Assembly (NCBI RefSeq): GCF_030505195.1
Contig: NZ_CP129672.1
Span: 3,816,501 to 3,880,500 of the forward strand
Reading direction: 5' to 3'
Origin: Comamonas testosteroni
GTDB lineage: Bacteria > Pseudomonadota > Gammaproteobacteria > Burkholderiales > Burkholderiaceae_C
DNA: 64,000 bases
Positions 22,929 to 30,875 of the stretch are shown in pieces. The notes beneath the pieces are model-generated. The model was given only the letters and a program-made list of their open reading frames with translations, made no database searches and was not told the origin of the DNA. Every line of letters starts with the position of its first letter. Within the stretch, counting starts at the first letter, position 1. The translations under genes were made by a program, and so were the position numbers.

Positions 22929-23594
22929 ATGGCATCTCTACCATCTGGCTCGCGCATTGCCGTCGCAACGGAGCTCACCGAACCCAAAGCTGTGTCAGCC
23001 ATTACCAATGCTGTCGAGGCGGTTTGCAACTCGCCCGCCAATGGCCTGGTTGTGGGCGACATCGTTGTGCTCACCAGCGGCTGGTCCCGGCTGAACGAGC
23101 GTGTGTGCCGCGTCAAAGCGGTGACAGCGCCCGATAGCTTCACGCTGGAAGCGTTCAACACCTCGAACCTCAACCTGTTCCCTGCCGGAGCTGGCGTGGG
23201 CGCCTTCCAGAAGGTGGTGACATGGGTGGATGTGCTCAAGGTGCTGCGCAATGACGCCTCCGGCGGCGCGGCCAAGAAAGTCACCTACCGCTATCTCGAA
23301 GACGATAACGAGCGCGAGCTCAATGACGGCTTTGCCGCTGTGGCGCGCACGCTGGAAATCGATGCCGACGCTCTGGAGACGGCAGGCTATAAGGCCCTGG
23401 CCCTTCTGACGGACACAGGCGCCGATACCGTGCTGCGTACCACCACCAAGAAGGGCGCGGTTTCCTACCTGTTCTGCACTGTCGCCATGAACGAGGAAGT
23501 GCTGATGCAGGACGGCCAGGTCAACCGCGTGAGTGCGGATGTTTCCGGCAAGTCGCGCTCTACGCGCTTCGCCAAGTCCGTGGCCATCGCCTGA
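22929..23594 (+). CDS. Major tail tube protein
   Basis: 221 residues from the ATG at 22929 with a GGAGG site. MASLPSGSRIAVATELTEPK, VVLTSGWSRLNERVCRVKAV and the C-terminal VNRVSADVSGKSRSTRFAKS match lambda-V-like tube subunits. Position just before the tail chaperones supports this. Confidence 0.88.
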   Translation: MASLPSGSRIAVATELTEPKAVSAITNAVEAVCNSPANGLVVGDIVVLTSGWSRLNERVCRVKAVTAPDSFTLEAFNTSNLNLFPAGAGVGAFQKVVTWVDVLKVLRNDASGGAAKKVTYRYLEDDNERELNDGFAAVARTLEIDADALETAGYKALALLTDTGADTVLRTTTKKGAVSYLFCTVAMNEEVLMQDGQVNRVSADVSGKSRSTRFAKSVAIA

Positions 23595-23618
23595 TAGCCA
23601 CGCCACCCCATGCACCGA

Positions 23619-23684
23619 CGCGGCCGCCTCGCTCCTTTCAGCGGGGGCGGGCGGCCGCGCACGGGCTTTATTTCCCGCTGAAAG
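23619..23684 (+). other. Two overlapping, mutually exclusive hairpins upstream of the tail chaperone gene
   Basis: A 10-base GC stem (23619-23628 with 23650-23659) and an 11-base stem (ctttcagcggg at 23635-23645 with cccgctgaaag at 23674-23684) share sequence and cannot form together. The second ends 9 bases before the start codon at 23694 and could limit ribosome access. Confidence 0.55.
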
Positions 23685-23693
23685 AAATACACC

Positions 23694-24098
23694 ATGAGCG
23701 ATAACGCACAAAAGCCGCCCGCATTCATCTTTGGCGCCCGTCCCGTGACTGTGGAATCGGATGTCAAATTCAAGTCCGTGACAGGCATTGACGTGGACAT
23801 TACTTGTCAATTCAAGTACCGCGATCGCAAGGAGTTTGCTGCCCTGTGGGATTCGCTGATGGGACTCAAGGCGGCTCCGGTACCGCCACGGCCCGAGGAA
23901 GCCACATTCGAGGCACTGGCAGACCGAGACATCAAGACTCACGCAGAGCAGGCGCTGGAGTATCTCTCTGGCTGGCCGCTGGAATTGCCGTTTAACAAGC
24001 AAAGCCTGGAACAGATGTTCACCGAGGAGCCCCGTGCTGCTGGCGCCTTCTGGGAGGCATATCGCCGCGTCTGTATCGAGGGCCCACTGGGAAAATAA
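23694..24098 (+). CDS. Tail assembly chaperone, short form (lambda gpG-like)
   Basis: 134 residues. Coats the tape measure protein during tail assembly. KPPAFIFGARPVTVESDVKF, then FKYRDRKEFAALWDSLMGLK, is the family pattern. It ends in PLGK followed by a stop that overlaps a slippery heptamer, so a fraction of ribosomes should shift into the downstream frame. Confidence 0.9.
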   Translation: MSDNAQKPPAFIFGARPVTVESDVKFKSVTGIDVDITCQFKYRDRKEFAALWDSLMGLKAAPVPPRPEEATFEALADRDIKTHAEQALEYLSGWPLELPFNKQSLEQMFTEEPRAAGAFWEAYRRVCIEGPLGK

Positions 24099-24406
24099 GC
24101 GCCGCCGCCGTAGCCTTCTTTCGTCCGGAGCCTGAGGTGGCCGAGGGCTTCGCCCCCGAGGACTATTGGGAGGATCCGGTGGAGGTGTGGCCAGACTGCC
24201 GGGCCTCCCTGGAGTTGTTCGTGTCGCTGCAGACGCAATGGCACATCGTGGGCGGCTTCGGCGGCGGCATACGTTCGGGCTTGCGGTATGAGGCGGTTTA
24301 TCCGCTGCTGGACCGCTTCGCTGGTGATGACCGTGAAAAATGGTCGCAGCTTTTCAGCGACCTGCAGCACATGGAGCTGGCAGTGTTGATGATTCCGATG
24401 AAGTGA
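23694..24406 (+). CDS. Tail assembly chaperone, frameshift fusion (gpGT-like)
   Basis: Joined product 23694-24095 then 24095-24406, reading base 24095 twice. After K the fusion continues ISAAAVAFFRPEPEVAEGFA and EDYWEDPVEVWPDCRASLEL to a stop at 24406. The added domain is the DUF1799-like T part (WHIVGGFGGGIRSGLRYEAV). The T frame has no good start codon of its own. The longer form links tape measure and tube subunits in lambda-type tails. Confidence 0.85.
24089..24095 (+). promoter_or_regulatory. Programmed -1 frameshift site GGGAAAA
   Basis: The heptamer G-GGA-AAA is in the correct X-XXY-YYZ phase of the 0 frame (ctG GGA AAA) and is followed at once by the TAA stop. It is a close match to the lambda site GGGAAAG. 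Confidence 0.88.
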
Positions 24407-24477
24407 CTAGGCTCGCTTCAGCGGGGTTTAACGCTCCTGCGGTTTGTTAGCATTTCACTTTTCTAATAGGAGGGGTG

Positions 24478-25092
24478 ATGTCAAAGCTATCTAGAGCCAT
24501 TGGCCTGACTGCAATCTTTGCAGCCATTTTGTTTAATCCTGTCTTCGCGCAGAAATCAAAAAAGCCTCCAAAGGTATGGGCGCAGGAGCCAACATCCGTC
24601 TTGGGAATTAAGTTGGGTGTTCCATTGGTGGATTTGGCGCTGGCGGAATGCGAGTCGTACTCATCAATACCGCCACAGGATGCACCTTGCACAGTTAAAG
24701 ACAAATACAACCTTCAAAAAGGGCGATTTGAAAATCTCATTGGCATGCCGAATATTGGGGTGGATTACTCTACAACCCTCAATCTCCATAATGGGCTAGT
24801 TAGATCTCTGACGCTTAAGCTTGATCACCGGGATTATCTGAAATTAAGAAGCATTCTCGAAGAGCGATATGGAGCACCTACTCAAGTGGAGCGTGGCACT
24901 GTGACATCGGGTGCAGGCGCAGTGCTTAATAGCGACACACTTACATGGACAGGGAAAAGAATTACCTTATTGCTACTCGAAAGGGCCGTAACGGTTGATA
25001 GCACATACGTGACTTTCACCGATGAGTCGGTTATGGCCGCTGAAATTGAATCCCAAACTCAAAAGAGTAAGGATGCCGCCTCGAAATTCTGA
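24478..25092 (+). CDS. Secreted protein of unknown function (moron-like insertion)
   Basis: 204 residues from the ATG at 24478 (TAGGAGG site). Residues 1-25 are a signal peptide (LSRAIGLTAIFAAILFNPVF then AQKS), so it is exported. The mature part has two cysteines (AECESY, APCTV) and resembles small periplasmic proteins of the host. It lies between the GT chaperone and the tape measure genes, is clearly AT-richer than its neighbours, and is followed by its own terminator. This is the pattern of a moron: a gene added to the phage and perhaps expressed in the lysogen. Function unknown. Confidence 0.75.
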   Translation: MSKLSRAIGLTAIFAAILFNPVFAQKSKKPPKVWAQEPTSVLGIKLGVPLVDLALAECESYSSIPPQDAPCTVKDKYNLQKGRFENLIGMPNIGVDYSTTLNLHNGLVRSLTLKLDHRDYLKLRSILEERYGAPTQVERGTVTSGAGAVLNSDTLTWTGKRITLLLLERAVTVDSTYVTFTDESVMAAEIESQTQKSKDAASKF

Positions 25093-25112
25093 ATTTAATC
25101 TGTAATTTTGCC

Positions 25113-25140
25113 AGCCACATTCGGGTGGCTTTCTTCTTTC
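25113..25140 (+). terminator. Terminator after the secreted-protein gene
   Basis: agccac (25113-25118) and gtggct (25125-25130) form a stem followed by TTCTTCTTTC. Confidence 0.55.
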
Positions 25141-25181
25141 AAGGCTCGCTTCGGCGGTCCTTCTTTTATTGGTGAGGCGGC

Positions 25182-28100
25182 ATGGCAGAAAACAGTCAGG
25201 ACCGGAAAGCTAGTTTTATCGTTTCTGCTGAGGACGATACAAAAAGCACCTTTCAGGAAATCAAGGCTAATGCTGCCGAGATGGCGGGCTCGGTTGAGCA
25301 GTCTGGGGAGCGTGCAGCCCGTGGCGTCAAGGGCATTGGTGATGGGGCTGAAATTGCGGCGCAAAAGCTGACCCGTGAAGAAGGGCGCATTACCTCTGCG
25401 CTGATTCGTGCGACTGAGCAGGCACGCATAGCTGCCCAGGCGGGCACCAGCATGGCCAAGGCTTTCGAGCTCAAGGCTGATATGCGTGGCATGGATATGT
25501 CGCGCATTACTCCGCTGGCTGCTGAGTTGCGAAAGGCAGAGCAGGCCCTTGTCGACTACAAGGCCCAGCAGGCCCAGGCAGCTAGCCAAACGGCATTTAT
25601 CGACTCTCTGCGCTCTCAGGCGGAAACGATCGGCAAAACCCGGCTGGAATTGCTTGAGCTCAAGGCCGCTCAACTTGGCCTCACAGCGCAGGCGACCCCT
25701 TACATCGCCCAGCTACGCAACGCCGAAAATGCTCAAGGGCGCTTGGGTAAGACGGCCGGGGAGCTGCAATGGGCTTTGCGCGGCGTGCCCGCCCAGCTCA
25801 GTGATATTGCGGTCAGCATCCAGGGCGGCATGCCGCTCATGACGGTGTTCATGCAGCAGGGCTTTCAGCTTCGGGACATGTTCGGTTCCTTTGGCGCGGC
25901 TGCTCGTGGTGTTGGTTCGGCCGTCATAGGGATGGTCAATCCACTGACAGTGGCGGGAGCTGGTGTTCTGGCGCTGACGGCAGCGTATTACTACGGCTCC
26001 AAGGAGCGAGACGCCTTCCTGCGCTCGCTGGTGATGACGGGCGATGCAGCCGGAGTGTCCACAGACGGCCTGGTCATCATGTCGCGGCAGATCTCCGATT
26101 CTGTCGGTACCCAGGCCAAGGCGACCGAGGCACTGGTGGCTTTTGTGGACGCCGGCGTCAAAGGTCAGTCTGAGTTGCGCAAGTACACGCAGACCGCCAT
26201 TGAGTGGGAGCGCGCCACGGGCGAAGGTGTGGACAAGACTGCTGCCAAGTTCGCCAGCCTGCAGGAGGATCCGCTGGCTGCCGTGCAGAAGCTCAATGAG
26301 GGCACGAACTTTCTGACTGCAGCGGTCTATGAGCAGATCAAGTCGCTGCAGGACCAAGGGGACGAGACAGCGGCCGCAGAGGTGGCCATGGATGCCCTGG
26401 ACACGGCTATGCGCGATCGCTCCAAGCGCATTGTGGAGAGCTTGGGCTGGATCGAAAAGGCATGGCGTGGCATCAAGGATGCAGCTGCTGGCGCTGCGGA
26501 CACGATGGCCAGCGCGGGTCGTCCACCCACAAAGGAGGATGAACTGCAGCGGGTTCGCACGCAGATTTCAAACAAGGAAATTGGGCTAAAGGGTAACGAG
26601 AACACCTCTTGGGGCCGAATGGTGCGTCAAGAGATTGAGGGCCATCGACAGCAGGAATGGGCGCTACTCAATGCGATCAATGATGAGGTTCTTGGTGGTG
26701 TTCAGCAGCAGGCCGACCGCCTGGCACTGGCTGCGCGTGTTGCATCTGATAAGGCCCATGAGAAATACAAGTCCAAGCCCGAGAAAAAGGAAGATGAGCA
26801 GGCCGCCCGAAAGCGTGTTTATGAAGATCTGATCGAAAAAAACGGCTACAGGTACACGCCGGAGCAGTTGGCCAAGGAGAAGGCCACCTTCGAGGCCGAC
26901 ATGGCGGCCATCAGTAAGAAGTACGAGGACAAGGGGCCCAAGGGCTCCTCCAAGCCTGCGCGCGATGATCTGTCCATCGATGTGAATGCTTTCAAGCGGC
27001 AACTGGACGGCATGACCAGCATCTATGCCGGCTCGCAAAAGATCCTTGAGGCTCAGCGCGCGGCCGGGCTTATCGATGAGCGCGAGTATTTTGAGGCGCG
27101 CCGCGGCTTTATCAATCTCGAGGCCGATGCGCAAGACATGCTTCTGAATAAGGAGCTCGAGCGTTACAAGCAGGAGAAGGTGACCAAGGACAACCGCCTG
27201 CAGGTCGAGAAAGGCATTGCCGACACCCAGGCCAAGCTCGATAAGTCCCGCCTGGATCGTGCGGTGGCGCTGGAACTGCTGGGTAAGCAAGAGACGACCG
27301 CCATCACTGCACAGGACGCTGCTCTAGCCGTTGCTGAGCGTTCTGCTGCCGCTTACCTGATGACACTGCAGCGCGGCTTCGATCGCAGTGTGGATGCCGT
27401 GGGCTGGGGTAGCGAGCGCCGCAACGTGGAAGGTGGACGCCAGCAGATTGAGGACCGCTACGGTCAGCAGCGCATGGATCTCGATAACCAGCGCGCAGAT
27501 GCAGAGTTCAAGGCTGGCGGGGAGTTGAATGCCGAGCAGGTGAAGTATTACGAGGGCCGCCAGGCAATCATCGACAAGTATGAGGCGCTGGCGCTGGACT
27601 CCTATGGCAGCGGGGTGCGGCGCCGCCTTGAGGCAGAGGGCAACTGGCTCAACGGCGTCAGTCGTGCATTTCAGGACTACAGCAGCTCGGCTGCCAATGT
27701 GGCCCAGCAGTCGGCCGATATGTTCGGCAATGCCTTCAAGGGTATGGAGGATGCACTGACCAGCTTTGTCATGACAGGTAAGGCTGACTTCAAGAGCTTG
27801 GCCAACTCGATCATCGCTGACATCGTGCGAACGCAAGTACGAGCACAGGCGTCTGGGTTGTTTGGCTCTCTGGTGAATGGAATTACGGGCCTGTTCGGTG
27901 GCTCGCCTAGCAGTGCTGGCGCGTCCGCCACCAGCATCCTGAATAGCGGCATTGGTTTCGGCTCCCTGGCTGGCGGTCGCGCCACCGGCGGTGGTGTGTT
28001 GCCACGCTCCATTTATGAGGTGAATGAGCGCGATGTGCCTGAGGTGGCGAGCTTCGGCGGCAAACAGTACTTGATGACGGCGGACCAGCCGGGCAGCGTC

Positions 28101-28361
28101 ACGCCGCTCGCGCAGGCCACCACAGCCATGCCGGCACGCGCACTGGCGGCTCAGGCTTCTGGCGGAGCATCCGCTGTGCAGGTGCAGGTATACGTCGATG
28201 CAAATTCTGGCTCTGGTCAAGTTCAAGCGTCTGCATCCGGATCCGGAAATGAGTCCATGGCGCAGCTTGGCAAGTTGTTGGGCAATGCAGTCAAGGAGCA
28301 GCTGACGCGCGAAATGAGACCGGGTGGCTTGCTCTGGTCTCAACGGAACGGGAGGGCATAG
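25182..28361 (+). CDS. Tail length tape measure protein (lambda H-like)
   Basis: 1059 residues. An N-terminal coiled coil is followed by the TMP_2-type block near 190-290 (GELQWALRGVPAQLSDIAVS, GGMPLMTVFMQQGFQLRDMF, then a hydrophobic stretch), long charged coils at about 440-800, and a C-terminal lambda-type domain (MEDALTSFVMTGKADFKSLA then a Gly-rich segment). Length should set the tail length. The stop overlaps the GTG start of the next gene. Confidence 0.95.
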   Translation: MAENSQDRKASFIVSAEDDTKSTFQEIKANAAEMAGSVEQSGERAARGVKGIGDGAEIAAQKLTREEGRITSALIRATEQARIAAQAGTSMAKAFELKADMRGMDMSRITPLAAELRKAEQALVDYKAQQAQAASQTAFIDSLRSQAETIGKTRLELLELKAAQLGLTAQATPYIAQLRNAENAQGRLGKTAGELQWALRGVPAQLSDIAVSIQGGMPLMTVFMQQGFQLRDMFGSFGAAARGVGSAVIGMVNPLTVAGAGVLALTAAYYYGSKERDAFLRSLVMTGDAAGVSTDGLVIMSRQISDSVGTQAKATEALVAFVDAGVKGQSELRKYTQTAIEWERATGEGVDKTAAKFASLQEDPLAAVQKLNEGTNFLTAAVYEQIKSLQDQGDETAAAEVAMDALDTAMRDRSKRIVESLGWIEKAWRGIKDAAAGAADTMASAGRPPTKEDELQRVRTQISNKEIGLKGNENTSWGRMVRQEIEGHRQQEWALLNAINDEVLGGVQQQADRLALAARVASDKAHEKYKSKPEKKEDEQAARKRVYEDLIEKNGYRYTPEQLAKEKATFEADMAAISKKYEDKGPKGSSKPARDDLSIDVNAFKRQLDGMTSIYAGSQKILEAQRAAGLIDEREYFEARRGFINLEADAQDMLLNKELERYKQEKVTKDNRLQVEKGIADTQAKLDKSRLDRAVALELLGKQETTAITAQDAALAVAERSAAAYLMTLQRGFDRSVDAVGWGSERRNVEGGRQQIEDRYGQQRMDLDNQRADAEFKAGGELNAEQVKYYEGRQAIIDKYEALALDSYGSGVRRRLEAEGNWLNGVSRAFQDYSSSAANVAQQSADMFGNAFKGMEDALTSFVMTGKADFKSLANSIIADIVRTQVRAQASGLFGSLVNGITGLFGGSPSSAGASATSILNSGIGFGSLAGGRATGGGVLPRSIYEVNERDVPEVASFGGKQYLMTADQPGSVTPLAQATTAMPARALAAQASGGASAVQVQVYVDANSGSGQVQASASGSGNESMAQLGKLLGNAVKEQLTREMRPGGLLWSQRNGRA

Positions 28362-28678
28362 TGAAGGAGCTCATATGGCGCCCACAGGGCAGCGCAGAGC
28401 CGCAGGTGACGCACCGCACACTCAAGGCGCAATTCGGTGACGGATATGCCCAGCGCGCGGGCGACGGCATCAACACCCGCAAGGAAGTTTGGCCGCTGAC
28501 CTTCATCGGCAGCAAGGCCGAGATCAAGGCCATCGCGGATTTCTTTGATGAGCACGCAGGCTACAAGGCCTTCCGCTGGCGCGGAAAGACCTTTGTGGCC
28601 CCGCAGGGCTACACACTGCGCGAAGGCGCATTCGTGTGGACGCTGAAAGTGACCATCGAAGAAGAACCCAGGCCCTAA
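28361..28678 (+). CDS. Minor tail protein M-like
   Basis: 105 residues from a GTG that overlaps the tape measure stop. VTHRTLKAQFGDGYAQRAGD, then ADFFDEHAGYKAFRWRGKTF, is the gpM-like minor tail family, at the tail tip. Confidence 0.9.
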   Translation: MKELIWRPQGSAEPQVTHRTLKAQFGDGYAQRAGDGINTRKEVWPLTFIGSKAEIKAIADFFDEHAGYKAFRWRGKTFVAPQGYTLREGAFVWTLKVTIEEEPRP

Positions 28679-28700
28679 CGGCAATTGCCACCCACCACCA

Positions 28701-28727
28701 GCCCGCCCCGTGCGGGCTTTGTCTTTT
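28701..28727 (+). terminator. Terminator-like hairpin between M and L
   Basis: gcccgc (28701-28706) and gcgggc (28712-28717) are followed by TTTGTCTTTT, 22 bases before the next start codon. Confidence 0.55.
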
Positions 28728-28738
28728 CAGGGTTCCTC

Positions 28739-29467
28739 ATGATTACAGCTGACATCCAAGGCCTGGCCCCAGGCGACCGAGTCTACCTGTTCGAGCTGGA
28801 CGCCACACAGATTGGCGGCGAGCATCTGCGCTTCCATGGCTACCCCCAGGCCGGCCCCATCTGGTGGCAGGGCAACGAGTACGGCCCCTGGGCCATCGAG
28901 GCCGAAGGCTTTGCGCGTACTGGGGTTGGTACCCAGCCGGCACCGACCTTGCGCGTTGGCAACATTGGCCAGGACGAGCAGGGCAACCCGCTGCCGGGAG
29001 TCATCTCGGCGCTGTGCCTGGCGCTGGGCGACCTGGTGGGCGCGCGCGTCATCCGGCGCAGCACCCTGAGTAAGTACCTGGACGCAGCCAACTTTCCAGG
29101 CGGCAACCCGACAGCCGACCCGCTCGAGGAGCTGCCTCCGGAGATCTGGCTGATTGAAGCCAAAACGGCAGAGGACAAGGAAACCGTCGAATTCGAGTTG
29201 CGCTCGGCTCTCGACTTTGACGGCGAGCAACTGCCAGCACGCCAGATCCAGGCCAGCATCTGCGGCTGGCTTTCCATTGGTGGCTACCGAGGCCCGTACT
29301 GCGCTTACACCGGCTCGGCCATGTTTGACCGTGACGGCAATCCTGTCGCAGATCCCACGCAGGACAAATGCGGCGGCCGTGTGAGCGACTGCAAAAAGCG
29401 CTTTGGCGAGTGGCAGCCCATCAATTTCGGCGCCTTTCCTGGCGCCGATGCACTGCGGGGGTATTGA
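28739..29467 (+). CDS. Minor tail protein L-like
   Basis: 242 residues from the ATG at 28739. RVYLFELDATQIGGEHLRFH and the C-terminal RGPYCAYTG, DKCGGRVSDCKKRFG carry the conserved cysteines that bind an iron-sulphur cluster in lambda gpL. The three visible Cys in this block plus ASICGW fit a four-Cys set. Confidence 0.92.
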   Translation: MITADIQGLAPGDRVYLFELDATQIGGEHLRFHGYPQAGPIWWQGNEYGPWAIEAEGFARTGVGTQPAPTLRVGNIGQDEQGNPLPGVISALCLALGDLVGARVIRRSTLSKYLDAANFPGGNPTADPLEELPPEIWLIEAKTAEDKETVEFELRSALDFDGEQLPARQIQASICGWLSIGGYRGPYCAYTGSAMFDRDGNPVADPTQDKCGGRVSDCKKRFGEWQPINFGAFPGADALRGY

Positions 29468-29469
29468 CC

Positions 29470-30234
29470 ATGCTGCACAAGAAAACCATGTCGGCCATTC
29501 AGGCCCATGCCCTGGCCGAGTACCCGCGCGAATGCTGCGGCCTGATCGTGGCAGTGGGCCGGCGCGAGGAATACTGGCCATGCACGAACCTCGAAGCCAG
29601 TACAGGGCAGTTCCGCATGAGCGCCGAGGCCTGGACCGAAGCCGAGGATGCCGGTCAGGTGCTGGCAGTGGTGCATAGCCACCCCGACGCCCCGGCAACG
29701 CCCAGCGAGGCCGACATGGCCGCATGCGAGGCATCGGGCGTGCCCTGGGTGATCGTGAGCGTGCGCGAGGGCGCTGTGGCCGATGTGCATCAGCTCGCTC
29801 CCTGCGGCTGGCGTGCGCCGCTTCTGGGCCGCCAGTTTTTCCATGGCGTGCTTGACTGCTACACGCTGATCCGTGATTGGTACGGCCGGGAGGCTGGCAT
29901 CGAATTGCCTGATTTCGAGCGCGCCGATGACTGGTGGAACAACGGCCACGACTTGTACATGCAGCAATTCGGCCTGGCCGGTTTCGAGCGTATTCCCGAG
30001 GGCGACGCCATCCAGGGCGGTGATGTGGTGCTGATGGCGGTGCGCTCACCGGTGGCCAACCATGCCGGCATCTATCTGGACCAGCGCCCCCTAGTCGAGG
30101 TGCCCGACCTGCACCCGGTACCGAACGCCATGCTGCATCACCTCTATGGGCGCTTGTCTGAGCGTGTGGTGTACGGCGGTTACTGGCAAGAGATCACGCG
30201 CGCCGTGATTCGACACAAGGACTTCAAGGCATGA
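29470..30234 (+). CDS. Tail tip assembly protein K-like (JAB peptidase plus NlpC/P60)
   Basis: 254 residues. The N-terminal JAB/MPN domain has YPRECCGLIV and VVHSHPDAPATPSEADMAA. The C-terminal NlpC/P60 domain has the nucleophile in GVLDCYTLIRDWYGRE and a partner His in NHAGIYLD. The fusion matches lambda gpK and may trim tail proteins or peptidoglycan. Confidence 0.93.
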   Translation: MLHKKTMSAIQAHALAEYPRECCGLIVAVGRREEYWPCTNLEASTGQFRMSAEAWTEAEDAGQVLAVVHSHPDAPATPSEADMAACEASGVPWVIVSVREGAVADVHQLAPCGWRAPLLGRQFFHGVLDCYTLIRDWYGREAGIELPDFERADDWWNNGHDLYMQQFGLAGFERIPEGDAIQGGDVVLMAVRSPVANHAGIYLDQRPLVEVPDLHPVPNAMLHHLYGRLSERVVYGGYWQEITRAVIRHKDFKA

Positions 30235-30875
30235 CCTACACCGACAACCAACCGCTGCGCACAGTGCGGCTCTATGGCCGCCTGGGCGCTCAGTACGGGC
30301 GCATGCACCGCTTGGCCGTGGCCAGCTGCGCCGAGGCCGTGCAGGCCCTGGCCGTGCTGCTGCCCGGCTTCGAGCGCGAAATGATGACCAGCCAGAGCCG
30401 TGGCGTGGGCTATGCCTGCTTTCTGGGAAAGCGCAATTTGTCCGAAGACCGGCTGTGCGATCCCGCCGGCGGCGATGACATTCGCATCGCTCCTGTGGTG
30501 CAGGGTGCCAAGCGCGGTGGTCTGTTTCAGGTGGTGCTAGGCGCAGCCCTGTTTTTCGCGGCGCCGTACATCGCCCCCGTGGTGGGCAATATGGCCGGCG
30601 CTTTGGGCTTTGATGCCATCAATGCACTGGTGGCCACCAGCAGCGCGCTGTCGGGTATGGGCGCCGCAATGATGCTGGGCGGCGTGGCCCAGCTGCTGAG
30701 CCCGCAACAACGTGGCCTGAGCGCCAAGGACGGCCCGGAAAACGGCGCTTCCTACAACTTCAATGGGCCGGTGAACACCACCGCCCAGGGCAACCCCGTG
30801 CCGCTGCTGTACGGCGAATTGATTATTGGCTCGGCGACTGTCAGCGCGGGCATTTACTCCCAAGACCAACAATGA
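30231..30875 (+). CDS. Tail assembly protein I-like
   Basis: 214 residues. LRTVRLYGRLGAQYGRMHRL is the gpI N-terminus. A hydrophobic Gly/Ala-rich middle (LGAALFFAAPYIAPVVGNMA) is followed by PQQRGLSAKDGPENGASYNF and the closing GNPVPLLYGELIIGSATVSA. Overlaps K and J by 4 bases on each side. Confidence 0.93.
   Translation: MTYTDNQPLRTVRLYGRLGAQYGRMHRLAVASCAEAVQALAVLLPGFEREMMTSQSRGVGYACFLGKRNLSEDRLCDPAGGDDIRIAPVVQGAKRGGLFQVVLGAALFFAAPYIAPVVGNMAGALGFDAINALVATSSALSGMGAAMMLGGVAQLLSPQQRGLSAKDGPENGASYNFNGPVNTTAQGNPVPLLYGELIIGSATVSAGIYSQDQQ

Noticed and set aside
24137..24406. T-domain frame as an independent gene starting at GTG 24137
   Set aside because: There is no ribosome site, and the upstream -1 slippery site in correct phase explains its expression better.
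28727..30049. A long minus-strand frame across the L and K tail genes
   Set aside because: It is arginine/proline-rich noise opposite two well-supported tail genes.
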